Below, in pieces: positions 17,981 through 26,036 of a stretch of DNA of 64,000 nt. The notes beneath the pieces are model-generated. The model was given only the letters and a program-made list of their open reading frames with translations. It searched no databases and had not been told where the DNA came from. The position numbers were made by a program, and so were the translations under genes. The stretch lies in contig NZ_QWEH01000001.1 of NCBI RefSeq assembly GCF_003515705.1, forward strand, positions 1 through 64,000, in the 5' to 3' direction. Numbering within the stretch: the stretch's first letter is position 1; each line of letters starts with the position of its first letter. This stretch comes from Oceanobacillus profundus. GTDB taxonomy: Bacteria; Bacillota; Bacilli; Bacillales; Amphibacillaceae.

Positions 17981-18073
17981 GTGTTTATTTTTATTATGTA
18001 AAGCTTCATTGAAATCTAATGGGTAGGTATCTTCATGTATGATAAAAATAAGTCATAGTGAGGAGCATGGAAA

Positions 18074-19975
18074 GTGAATAAGATGACGTTTGAAAAACTG
18101 CAATATAACGAGTTAAAAGATATAATTAAATCTTATTGTGTAAGTGGATTAGGGAAGAAAATGTTAGATAAGTTGAGACCAAGCTCAGATATGAAAGTAG
18201 TTAAAAATCGTTTAAATGAAACGACTGAGGCACGCGCAATATTAGATGCAGTAGACCATGTGCCATTTTTCGGGGTTTCGAATATTGAGCATATCCTTCA
18301 AAATCTCGAAAAGGGCATGATTCTTGATCCGAGCGAATTGGTTAGTGTATCGGATTTCTTAAGAGGCTGCAGGAAAATTAAAAAGTTTATGCTGGATAAA
18401 GCATTTTTTGCACCAGTAATCGCGTCGTATGCGAATTCAATGTCCGAGTTCAAAAATGTGGAAGAAGAGGTTGATTATTCAATCAAAGGAAATCGTGTAG
18501 ATTCCGCTGCAAGTAAAGAATTAAGACGAATACGAAGAAGTATTGAATCAGTCGAAGAGAAAATTAAAGAGCGCTTAAATAAGTTTTTAAATAGCAGTAC
18601 CAATAAAAAGTATATTCAAGAAACCTTTATTAGTAAGAAAGGCGATCGATATACAATACCAATTAAAGCTTCCTATAAAAATCAAGTACCAGGGACAATT
18701 ATTGAAGTTTCTTCTAAAGGATCAACGGTCTTTATAGAACCGGATACAGTGACAAAATTAAACGGAGAACTCGCAAGCCTGCAAGCTGAAGAAGCAATCG
18801 AGGAATACCAAATATTAGCTGCTTTATCAGGAATGGTCTTAGAGAACATGTATGAGATCAAGATTAATCTCGAACTTATCAGCCAATATGATATGGTATT
18901 TGCAAAAGCAAAATTCAGCAAACATATTGGTGGAGTAGAGCCCAAATTAAATGATTATGGGTATATCAAATTAGTTCATTGCAAACACCCACTTTTATCA
19001 GGAGAAGTTGTACCGCTTGATTTTGAAATCGGAGAAAATTATCGTAGCTTAATTGTTACCGGACCAAATGCTGGCGGGAAAACGATTGTCCTCAAAACAA
19101 TAGGATTATTAACTTTGGCGACGATGTCAGGCTTTCACATTAATGCAGATAAGCAAACGGAAATTTCGGTTTTTGAAAACATCTTCGTAGATATTGGTGA
19201 CAACCAAAGTATAGAAAATGCACTAAGTACATTTTCATCTCATATGAAAAACCTATCGGAAATAATGATGGGATCCAATAATCATACACTTTTACTATTT
19301 GATGAAATCGGAAGTGGTACGGAACCGAATGAAGGAGCGGCACTTGCAATTTCTATTTTAGAAGAGTTTTATCATATGGGTTGTATCACGGTTGCGACAA
19401 CACACTATGGAGAAATTAAACGCTTTTCGGAAATGCATCATGACTTTATGAATGCAGCAATGCAATTTAATAGTGAAACATTGGAACCAAAGTATAAGTT
19501 AATGATAGGTAAATCAGGGGAAAGTAATGCCCTTTGGATTTCTAAAAAAATGAATATACGAGAAAGTGTCCTGCAAAGAGCGAAAGACTATATGGAAAAT
19601 AAAGACTATCGTTTAGAAAGTTTAGTTGAAAGTAAGAAAAGGAAGCCAAAGATTGATAAAGAGACAACCAAAGAGAAGTATGAATATAAAAAAGGGGATC
19701 GTGTAAATTTATTGGACCATGATGACTTTGGAATTGTATATGAAGGGATAGACAATTTCTATAATGTTGTCGTGTTCTACAAAGGGGAATTTATGAAAGT
19801 AAATGTGAAGCGCCTCTCCTTAGAGCTACAGGCGCAGGAATTATATCCAGAAGGATATGATTTAGAAACATTGTTTAGCGATTATAATACACGAAAAATG
19901 CAGCATGATATAGAGCGTGGTTCGAAAAAGGCACTTCGCAAAATCCAAAAAGAAATACGACAGAACAGGGAGTAA
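18074..19975 (+). CDS. MutS2-like ATPase with KOW-type C-terminus and no Smr domain
   Basis: 633 residues starting at GTG 18074, nine bases after GAGGAG. The MutS core and clamp are followed by the ABC-type ATPase: Walker A GPNAGGKT at 330-337, the FSSHMKN motif, and Walker B LLLFDEIGSGTEP with D410. Near residue 540, KKGDRVNLLDHDDFG resembles the KOW-like domain of MutS2. The Smr nuclease domain that ends the usual ~780-residue MutS2 is absent. MutS2/RqcU of Bacillus acts on collided ribosomes. A Smr-less version behind an attenuator-like leader suggests a ribosome-rescue or antibiotic-protection ATPase rather than mismatch repair, which is inference. Confidence 0.85.
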   Translation: MNKMTFEKLQYNELKDIIKSYCVSGLGKKMLDKLRPSSDMKVVKNRLNETTEARAILDAVDHVPFFGVSNIEHILQNLEKGMILDPSELVSVSDFLRGCRKIKKFMLDKAFFAPVIASYANSMSEFKNVEEEVDYSIKGNRVDSAASKELRRIRRSIESVEEKIKERLNKFLNSSTNKKYIQETFISKKGDRYTIPIKASYKNQVPGTIIEVSSKGSTVFIEPDTVTKLNGELASLQAEEAIEEYQILAALSGMVLENMYEIKINLELISQYDMVFAKAKFSKHIGGVEPKLNDYGYIKLVHCKHPLLSGEVVPLDFEIGENYRSLIVTGPNAGGKTIVLKTIGLLTLATMSGFHINADKQTEISVFENIFVDIGDNQSIENALSTFSSHMKNLSEIMMGSNNHTLLLFDEIGSGTEPNEGAALAISILEEFYHMGCITVATTHYGEIKRFSEMHHDFMNAAMQFNSETLEPKYKLMIGKSGESNALWISKKMNIRESVLQRAKDYMENKDYRLESLVESKKRKPKIDKETTKEKYEYKKGDRVNLLDHDDFGIVYEGIDNFYNVVVFYKGEFMKVNVKRLSLELQAQELYPEGYDLETLFSDYNTRKMQHDIERGSKKALRKIQKEIRQNRE

Positions 19976-19981
19976 TTTAAC

Positions 19982-20515
19982 ATGAATCGTATGATTAGAC
20001 AAGAACTTCCAAAAGATTATAGAACGACAGAAGAAGTTGTAAAACAAGCATTTTTAAATGAACAATATAGTGACGGGAAAGAACATCAACTTGTAAATCG
20101 AATTAGAAAATCAAAGGCATTTATTCCTGAGCTTTCATTAGTCGCAATAGATGAAGACAAGGCGATGATTGGTCACATTCTGTTATCTAAAATTTCTATT
20201 GTATATAATGATCAATCGGTGGAATCGTTAGCACTTGCTCCCGTGTCTGTGGTACCTCAGTATCAGAAAAAGGGAATCGGAAGTCAATTAATTCACGAGG
20301 GGTTAAAGAAAGCAAAAGCACTTGGTTATCATTCAGTTATTGTATTAGGTCATAAATACTACTATCCAAAGTTTGGATTTAAACAAGCACAATTATGGAA
20401 TATAAAAGCGCCATTCGAAGTACCTGACGAAGCATTTATGGCTTTAGAACTAACGGAAGATTCTCTTGAAACGGTTCAAGGTGTCGTTCATTATCCGAAA
20501 GCATTTTCTGAGTAA
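19982..20515 (+). CDS. GNAT-family N-acetyltransferase
   Basis: 177 residues. The acetyl-CoA site is seen in VSVVPQYQKKGIGSQLIHEG (the Q/R-x-x-G-x-G/A loop), followed by GHKYYYPKFGF, which is typical of the YhbS-like group. It begins 6 bp after the MutS2-like gene and must be cotranscribed. It could modify a protein or a small molecule such as an antibiotic. The shared leader makes a drug-response role plausible but unproven. Confidence 0.85.
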   Translation: MNRMIRQELPKDYRTTEEVVKQAFLNEQYSDGKEHQLVNRIRKSKAFIPELSLVAIDEDKAMIGHILLSKISIVYNDQSVESLALAPVSVVPQYQKKGIGSQLIHEGLKKAKALGYHSVIVLGHKYYYPKFGFKQAQLWNIKAPFEVPDEAFMALELTEDSLETVQGVVHYPKAFSE

Positions 20516-20525
20516 ATGATCATAG

Positions 20526-20564
20526 AGTCAGATTCTAAATCTACAATAGTTTAGAATCTGGCTT
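20526..20564. terminator. Hairpin after the GNAT gene
   Basis: AGTCAGATTCTAAA pairs with TTTAGAATCTGGCTT (one G-U pair). The T-run is weak. A second hairpin (ATTCTTGGTT...AACCAAGAAT) lies near 20631-20660. No gene is seen from 20516 to 21328. Confidence 0.55.
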
Positions 20565-20787
20565 TAAACAAGGATTGACAATCAATCGACATTAATATCC
20601 TCGTCCCAATAGGATTGATTAGACTTGTTAAGATTCTTGGTTAACAGTTCAACCAAGAATTGAAAAGGAAAGAATTGGAGAATCAGAAGCTGTCATTCGA
20701 TATAGATACGGATTTTCCTTTTTATTGAGTTATTTGTATTTCAACTATGTATCTATCAAATTTCTTTTTCAACAGAACAATATGCCT

Positions 20788-21230
20788 CCCCCGCCGCAAA
20801 GACACCATTCTCGAAATTAACGCACCATCTCCCGTCGCTAAGACACCATACCCAAAATTAACGCACCATCTCCCGCTACTAAGACACCATACCCAAAATT
20901 AACGCACCATCCCCCGTTGCTAAGACACCATACCCAAAATTAACGCACCATCTCCCGCTACTAAGACACCATTCTCGAAATTAACGCACCATCCCCCGTC
21001 GCTAAGACACCATCCCCAAAATTAACGCACCATCTCCCGCTACTAAGACACCATCCCCAAAATTAACGCACCATCTCCCGCTACTAAGACACCATCCCCA
21101 AAATTAACGCACCATCTCCCGCTACTAAGACACCATACTCGAAATTAACGCACCATCTCCCGCTACTAAGACACCATCCCCAAAATTAACGCACCATCCC
21201 CCGCCGCAAAGACACCACTCTCAAAATCAG
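20788..21230. repeat. Array of ten 41-bp tandem repeats plus a partial unit
   Basis: The motif AAGACACC recurs exactly every 41 bp from 20799 to 21209. Each unit has two related halves, one with AAGACACCAT and one with AACGCACCAT, joined by variable C-rich pieces (CCCGCTACT, CCCGTCGCT or CCCGCCGCA). Unit differences are confined to a few sites. The period is not a multiple of three, stops occur in the frames I read, and there is no spacer variation as in CRISPR, so this is a noncoding minisatellite. The first and last units share CCGCCGCAAAG edges. Confidence 0.95.
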
Positions 21231-21328
21231 CTCCTACCTTTACATCTATATTTCAATTCTATTAAAGCCTACAGAAGAAATACCCTGCTATGCGTATTCT
21301 ATATTAATTACACATAGGAGGCATTACA

Positions 21329-21844
21329 ATGAAATACTTAACACTAATCACACTAGTAACTTTAGGATTAATCTTATTTACGAACGAAGTACATGCAAGC
21401 AGTCAGTATACGGTGCAATCAGGAGATGTTTTATCCGAGATTTCAAGGAATCATAATGTAAGTGTGGATTCATTGCTTGAATTTAACACTTTTCTTTCAG
21501 ACCCAGATATCATTTATGCGGGTCAGACGCTTACCATTCCAGATGCAAAGGGAGAGACGTTTACAGTAACTGCTTATACAGCAGGCTATGAATCTACTGG
21601 AAAAGAACATGGAGATCCAGGATATGGTATTACAGCATCCGGTACGGAAGTGCAGGAGGGTCAAACAATCGCCTGTCCAGATTCATTATCATTCGGAACC
21701 AAGTTGTATATTCCTTATTTTGATAAAACATTTACATGTGAAGATAGAGGAAGTGCTGTTACTGAAGGTCGATTGGATGTATATATGGAAGATTTAGATG
21801 AAGCATTAGAGTTTGGCGTTAAAGATTTACAAGTACACTATTAG
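21329..21844 (+). CDS. Secreted LysM-3D domain cell-wall protein
   Basis: 171 residues with AGGAGG before the ATG. A signal peptide (residues 1-24, ending VHA-S) is followed by a LysM motif at ~27-71 (YTVQSGDVLSEISRNHNVS...). The 3D domain at ~75-171 has the Asp triad area CEDRGSAVTEGRLDVYMED. Such YocH-like proteins bind peptidoglycan through LysM, and the 3D domain resembles the double-psi barrel of lytic transglycosylases and Rpf-type muralytic enzymes. Monocistronic, with a terminator at 21933-21969. Confidence 0.9.
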   Translation: MKYLTLITLVTLGLILFTNEVHASSQYTVQSGDVLSEISRNHNVSVDSLLEFNTFLSDPDIIYAGQTLTIPDAKGETFTVTAYTAGYESTGKEHGDPGYGITASGTEVQEGQTIACPDSLSFGTKLYIPYFDKTFTCEDRGSAVTEGRLDVYMEDLDEALEFGVKDLQVHY

Positions 21845-21932
21845 ATTAACAGTTGGGGAGAAGTAGACTTTTCCATTTAGTGATGGTGAACATTTCTTAA
21901 TTTAAAAAATTCATCATTTAGGAGTTGGAATT

Positions 21933-21969
21933 AAGCTGACTTGGCTTCATAAGCCTCGTCAACTTTTTT
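21933..21969 (+). terminator. Terminator of the LysM-3D gene
   Basis: AAGCTGACTTGGCTT pairs with AAGCCTCGTCAACTT, followed by TTTTT. The space between here and 22090 shows no gene. Confidence 0.75.
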
Positions 21970-22089
21970 ATGTTAAAAAGGGCAGGGGAATGACAACAAT
22001 TGCCTGAGCAGGCATCAGAATCTGTTGGAAATGCTTGATGAACGAATGTTTACAGCTATCCAATTGAACCAGTGCTGCCCATACCCTTT

Positions 22090-23100
22090 TTAATCCTTGC
22101 TCCATATCCGTGTGTTGAGATTCAAGTCATTAATGATACGGAAGAATAATATCAAATCATCATAAACAAGCTTAGACTGCTTTTCCATTGAGTCAAAAAT
22201 ACTCGGTTCGAAATAGTCCTTTTTATTGTATAAAAATAAACTGATAAATCGTTTTTTAAAAGCTATATCAATTGGGTTTCGATTTCTTTTTCGAAATGCA
22301 ACTAAATCTTCCATTAAGTTGGCCGAAAGAATGTAGCGTGCTTCGAATTCACTTGTCGTTCGTACTTTAAAGTACTTATTGAATTCATCATTTTCCATTT
22401 TAATCGTAATTAATTTCTTTCCGCTCAGCATACGGTGGAAATGGTGCCTGAAATAACGCTTTAGATGCTGGAAACTAAAAAGCTTTCTATCACGTAAGAC
22501 GGTATGCCCTTTAAAATGTTTATGGAAGTCTGCAAGATACAGGACGCCTTGATATCTTGTTTTTAACTTCGTATTTGATCTTCCTCTATAGTCCCTTACT
22601 TGTTTGAAGAGCTTTAGTTCAGAGAAATAGAAATCAGTAGAGCCTATTTTACCCTTTATTAAATCTTCACCAGATACGCGATCAATCCGATTTAAATAGA
22701 ATAAGCCAGATTCACCAATTAAGAGATTATTAATTTTACCTTGGCTGGAGTATCCCCATTTCATCTCATAATTAGGGTTATCCTCTGGCAGGTTAGCAGT
22801 TTCAAATAACGCTTTTAACAGACTCCTTACTACTTTGCGTTTAAAGGCCATACGAAACGTTCCTAGTGTTTTAAAGAAACTAACAATACTTGCTATCGTT
22901 CCGAAGAAAAAAATAAAAGCAGCCAGCCATTGGATACCTGCGTTAGGAATAGAGAGGCCAAAAATAGCAGGGATGATAATACTAGCAAAAAGGAAAATCC
23001 AGCCAAATATGTACTTTAGTAACGTTTTGAATCTGATTTTATTCATTTCATTTATATCATCTTTTAATAGATAAGAGATTTCATCATAGCTAGAAAACAT
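22090..23100 (-). CDS. DUF3137-family membrane protein
   Basis: 336 residues with two membrane spans near the N-terminus (~25-75), then a large soluble region with several charged segments. I recognise the DUF3137 pattern from the fold order and from the operon: it lies 4 bp downstream of lemA, a pairing common in Firmicutes. The function is unknown; a role in membrane or envelope homeostasis with LemA is inference. Confidence 0.7.
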   Translation of the reverse strand: MFSSYDEISYLLKDDINEMNKIRFKTLLKYIFGWIFLFASIIIPAIFGLSIPNAGIQWLAAFIFFFGTIASIVSFFKTLGTFRMAFKRKVVRSLLKALFETANLPEDNPNYEMKWGYSSQGKINNLLIGESGLFYLNRIDRVSGEDLIKGKIGSTDFYFSELKLFKQVRDYRGRSNTKLKTRYQGVLYLADFHKHFKGHTVLRDRKLFSFQHLKRYFRHHFHRMLSGKKLITIKMENDEFNKYFKVRTTSEFEARYILSANLMEDLVAFRKRNRNPIDIAFKKRFISLFLYNKKDYFEPSIFDSMEKQSKLVYDDLILFFRIINDLNLNTRIWSKD

Positions 23101-23104
23101 GTGG

Positions 23105-23671
23105 TTAACCCCTTAGAATTTTGGCTATATCAACATCTTGCTTTTTGCTGTTATCAATGTGCAATAGCTCTCTTTTTTCTAGTTTCATGAAGAATTTAAA
23201 TAGATTTGTAGGAAACTGCTGCAACATGGTATTGAATTTCGCAACCCTTGCGTTAAAGGTTCTTCTCGATGCAGCCAGCCTTTCTTCCAGTTCATTAATA
23301 CTTTTCTGTAAGTGCAGATAATTTTCATTTGCCTTTAATTCCGGATAATTTTCGACTTGAACTTGTAAACCACTTACAAGTCTTGATAGTTCATTTGACG
23401 TTTTTACTTTTTCATTCTCATTTTGGTTGTCAAATTGACTGCGGAGCTTTGCTACTTCTGTATGGACTTCTTTTTCATGTTTCGTATAAGCGGCAATCGT
23501 CTCTGCTATTCTTGTGAGGGAGTCAAAACGCTGTGCTAACGTAATATCAATATGTTTAAAGGATTCTTCTATACTGTTTTTTAAGGAAATAAAACGGTTA
23601 TAGGTAAATAGTGCCCATAATAAAACAAGAACGGCAATAGCTGTGCCTATCATCCACGGTTCAATGTTCAA
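23105..23671 (-). CDS. lemA: LemA family protein
   Basis: 188 residues. One N-terminal span (residues ~6-25) with a short outside end is followed by long helices. The family pattern is clear: YNRFISLKNSIEESFKHIDI near 24-43, LVSGLQVQVENYPELKANENY near 93-113, and NARVAKFNTMLQQFPTNLF near 139-157. LemA proteins are four-helix membrane-anchored proteins of unclear function. First gene of a two-gene operon with the DUF3137 protein. About 430 bp upstream to 24101 hold no gene I can support. Confidence 0.92.
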   Translation of the reverse strand: MNIEPWMIGTAIAVLVLLWALFTYNRFISLKNSIEESFKHIDITLAQRFDSLTRIAETIAAYTKHEKEVHTEVAKLRSQFDNQNENEKVKTSNELSRLVSGLQVQVENYPELKANENYLHLQKSINELEERLAASRRTFNARVAKFNTMLQQFPTNLFKFFMKLEKRELLHIDNSKKQDVDIAKILRG

Positions 23672-24101
23672 GAAATTTCAGCTCCTTTTTTACTATTTAC
23701 AACTATTATATAGTTATCGTTTTGTACTATCCAGTTACTTTTGATTCATATCTAACACAAGATAAGTATCTCATTGCACAGTATGATGATTGACAAAGGG
23801 AGAGCAGCAAACCCTGTCAAAGGTAGTAAGGGATGTGTCGCTGATTCCGATGTGTAATAGATGCTTTTTAAGGGATGAAACTAACTGGTTCTGTTTCCTG
23901 TCACAATTTCTCCAATTTAATGTTTATTCCTATGAATACCGGGAAGGAAATTAATAACAAATCTTTATAAAAGTGAAGCGTAATAATGAGAAAGTTTGTT
24001 GTAGGTTTACTAGCCCGTACTCTACTTCTAGATGTAAATTTCGGTTTTACAACTAATGCATAAACTGCGACAGGAGATCCGGATAGCAAGAAAAAGAAGG
24101 A

Positions 24102-24278
24102 ATGGTTACTTACGATGTATATGAAATCAATTATTATTTCTCACCAAGCAAAACTAAAGAAATCGTTCAACATTATGAAGACAGAGATAACACGACAAAC
24201 CAAGTTATGAGATATATTGAAAGTTCCCATCCAGTTGTAGGTTTTATGCTTTTGGCTGGGAGCATTTTCATCTGCTGA
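24102..24278 (+). CDS. Possible small protein with C-terminal hydrophobic tail
   Basis: A 58-residue frame with protein-like composition (TYDVYEINYYFSPSKTKEIV near the start) ends in a hydrophobic stretch (VVGFMLLAGSIFIC). GAAGGA lies directly against the ATG, which is too close for a good ribosome site. The frame is closed upstream by TAG at 24084. It may be a small membrane protein or the remnant of a longer one. A second small membrane ORF follows at 24334. Confidence 0.35.
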   Translation: MVTYDVYEINYYFSPSKTKEIVQHYEDRDNTTNQVMRYIESSHPVVGFMLLAGSIFIC

Positions 24279-24333
24279 TATGATAAACTTTTCCAATTTG
24301 CTGAAGCATAAGGTAAAGGAGTTAGAACAAAAT

Positions 24334-24558
24334 ATGAATATTGGAAAGGAAACATTATCAAAATTTAAATTTAAACTAAAACAAATCATTATTCTTTTGT
24401 TTTTTGTTGCAATAGCAGTAACTTTTAGAATTACGTTAGGGTTCTCACCTCTAGTAGATAATCTTGTTATGATTTTCTTTATCTTATTAGGGTGTTGGTT
24501 CACTTACCAAAATTATAAAAAAAAAGAGACAGAGACTAAACGTCACGGAATTGAATGA
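24334..24558 (+). CDS. Small two-span membrane protein, function unknown
   Basis: 74 residues. I chose ATG 24334, 12 bases after AAAGGAG, over the longer frame at 24280, which has no site. Two hydrophobic segments (~18-34 and ~42-58) are followed by a Lys/Glu tail. A good terminator directly follows (24561-24595), which supports a real gene. No family recognised. Confidence 0.55.
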   Translation: MNIGKETLSKFKFKLKQIIILLFFVAIAVTFRITLGFSPLVDNLVMIFFILLGCWFTYQNYKKKETETKRHGIE

Positions 24559-24560
24559 AA

Positions 24561-24595
24561 AAATAAGTGTGCTATACAGCATACTTATTTTTTTA
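24561..24595 (+). terminator. Terminator of the small membrane protein gene
   Basis: AAATAAGTGTGCT pairs with AGCATACTTATTT around a short loop, followed by more Ts. Confidence 0.75.
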
Positions 24596-24700
24596 TTTCA
24601 AAAGGTATTCATTACTGTTTAATAAAGCCTTAACATGGTCCTTTACTTCATCCGTTGCTTTTTCATAATCAAAATAGTCTCCAAGGAGTACCCTGAATTA
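24593..24700 (-). pseudogene. 3' remnant of an unidentified gene
   Basis: Minus strand codons give about 34 residues ending LKDHVKALLNSNEYLLK-like helix and stop (LGDYFDYEKATDEVKDHVKA within it). The frame is blocked upstream by TAA, and no start or upstream part remains. The amphipathic, charged composition looks like true coding sequence, so I read it as a truncated gene end. No family recognised. Confidence 0.4.
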
Positions 24701-24833
24701 TAAGCTCCTCCGATTAATCTGCAACGGTGAATACTTTGATAGGTCTATGAAGGAAAGGTTGAGAATATCCCGTTTATTCCTGTCTGATTTAGGGGACACA
24801 ACTTATAAATGCTGATAGAAGGATGTGAACCAA

Positions 24834-25967
24834 ATGAAGGCCGTAACATTTCAAGGTGAAAAAGCGATGGAAACAAAAAATGTTGATGACCCGAAAATTC
24901 AGGAAAACAGTGATATGATCGTACGAATTACCGCGAGCGGCATCTGCGGATCAGATCTTCACTTATATCATGGCGGAATTGTCCCGAAAGAGGATTACGT
25001 CGTTGGACATGAGCCAATGGGTATTGTCGAGGAAGTTGGTTCAGATGTGAAAAATCTCAAAAAAGGTGACCGTGTCGTAATTCCTTTTAATATTGGGTGT
25101 GGAGAATGCTTCTTCTGTAATAATCAGATGGAGAGTCAATGCGATAATTCCAATCCACATGGTGAGCCAGGTGGATTATTCGGATTCGCTGATGATTTCG
25201 GTAATCACCCTGGTGGTCAAGCAGAATATTTACGTGTTCCGTATGCCGATTTTACGTCCTTTAAAGTTCCGAAAAATAGTGAATTGGATGATGAGCAGGT
25301 ATTATTCTTATCGGATGTCATCCCGACTGCGTATTGGAGCGTGGAGCATGGGGGCGTCAAAGAAGGGGACACGGTAATAATTTTAGGGAGTGGTCCAATC
25401 GGGCTCATGGCTCAAAAATTCGCTTGGCTGAAAGGCGCAAAGCGTGTTATTACCGTCGACCAGGTAGAGCACCGACTAGACCATGCGAAGAAAACGAATA
25501 ATGTGGAAACGTATAACTTTAAAGAAAACGAAAACATCGGCGAACTTTTGCATGAAGAAACAAAAGGTGGAGCAGACGTCGTGATTGATTGTGTTGGGAT
25601 GGATGGTACAGTTCCGCCAAACACAGAATTCGGATCAAAAGGCGATAATCAATTCGGAACCATCAGTCCAATCATTACCGCATCGCAAGCTGTACGGAAG
25701 TTCGGAACGGTCCAAATAACCGGTGTTTATGGTACAGAGGCAAATGGCTTCCCACTAGGCGACTTTTTCACTCGAAATGTTTCATTGAAAATGGGACAAG
25801 CTCCTGTGATTAACATTATGCCAAAACTGTATGACATGATTGAGAATAAAGAGTTTGATCCAACAGATATTATTACACATCGCGTTAATTTGGATGATGC
25901 TGCAATAGCTTATGATATTTTTGATAAGAAAGAGGATGAATCCATTAAGGTGATTTTCAAGCCTTAA
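24834..25967 (+). CDS. Zinc-dependent alcohol dehydrogenase (AdhB/formaldehyde dehydrogenase-like)
   Basis: Start ATG 24834 (MKAVTF..., as in relatives), about ten bases after AGAAGGA. The 377-residue medium-chain dehydrogenase has catalytic zinc ligands in GICGSDLH and GHEPMG, a structural-zinc Cys cluster in GCGECFFCNNQMESQCD, and the NAD-binding GSGPIGL near 185. It closely matches the plan of B. subtilis AdhB. It should oxidise an alcohol or aldehyde adduct with NAD. Monocistronic, with a strong shared terminator downstream. Confidence 0.92.
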   Translation: MKAVTFQGEKAMETKNVDDPKIQENSDMIVRITASGICGSDLHLYHGGIVPKEDYVVGHEPMGIVEEVGSDVKNLKKGDRVVIPFNIGCGECFFCNNQMESQCDNSNPHGEPGGLFGFADDFGNHPGGQAEYLRVPYADFTSFKVPKNSELDDEQVLFLSDVIPTAYWSVEHGGVKEGDTVIILGSGPIGLMAQKFAWLKGAKRVITVDQVEHRLDHAKKTNNVETYNFKENENIGELLHEETKGGADVVIDCVGMDGTVPPNTEFGSKGDNQFGTISPIITASQAVRKFGTVQITGVYGTEANGFPLGDFFTRNVSLKMGQAPVINIMPKLYDMIENKEFDPTDIITHRVNLDDAAIAYDIFDKKEDESIKVIFKP

Positions 25968-25987
25968 TATTAATGAAACAAATAGAT

Positions 25988-26036
25988 GTAATATAAAATG
26001 GTCCACAGGGATGAGCCGTGGACCATTTTATATTAC
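25988..26036. terminator. Bidirectional terminator between adh and copD
   Basis: A 19-bp perfect stem GTAATATAAAATGGTCCAC with its complement, 11-base loop, A/T-rich ends. It serves the two convergent genes and overlaps the copD stop. Confidence 0.9.

Larger units (their letters stand above)
17676..18073 (+). promoter_or_regulatory. Structured leader RNA with leader peptide and attenuator
   Basis: The leader contains, in order, a 7-codon reading frame with a strong ribosome site (17728-17751), a hairpin GACTAAA...TTTAGTC (17778-17820), a paired region GTGTAATAT...ATATTACAC (about 17869-17934), and an intrinsic terminator (17953-17980) 94 bp before the gene. This order is that of transcription attenuators that respond to ribosome-stalling antibiotics. 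Two further exact inverted pairs lie here: 17681-17694 with 18007-18020 (14 bp), and 17841-17855 with 18022-18036 (15 bp). Confidence 0.6.

Noticed and set aside
17841-18026. 61-residue frame inside the MutS2-like leader
   Set aside because: It reads through the terminator hairpin, has no ribosome site and starts in the inverted repeat. The 7-codon frame at 17728 is the better leader peptide.
18074-19975. MutS mismatch-repair protein
   Set aside because: It lacks the MutS mismatch-binding N-terminus (F-x-E motif) and has the MutS2-type start and KOW-like tail.
20788-21230. The 41-bp repeats as a CRISPR array
   Set aside because: There are no unique spacers. The whole 41-bp period is repeated with only a few variable bases, and no cas gene is in the window.
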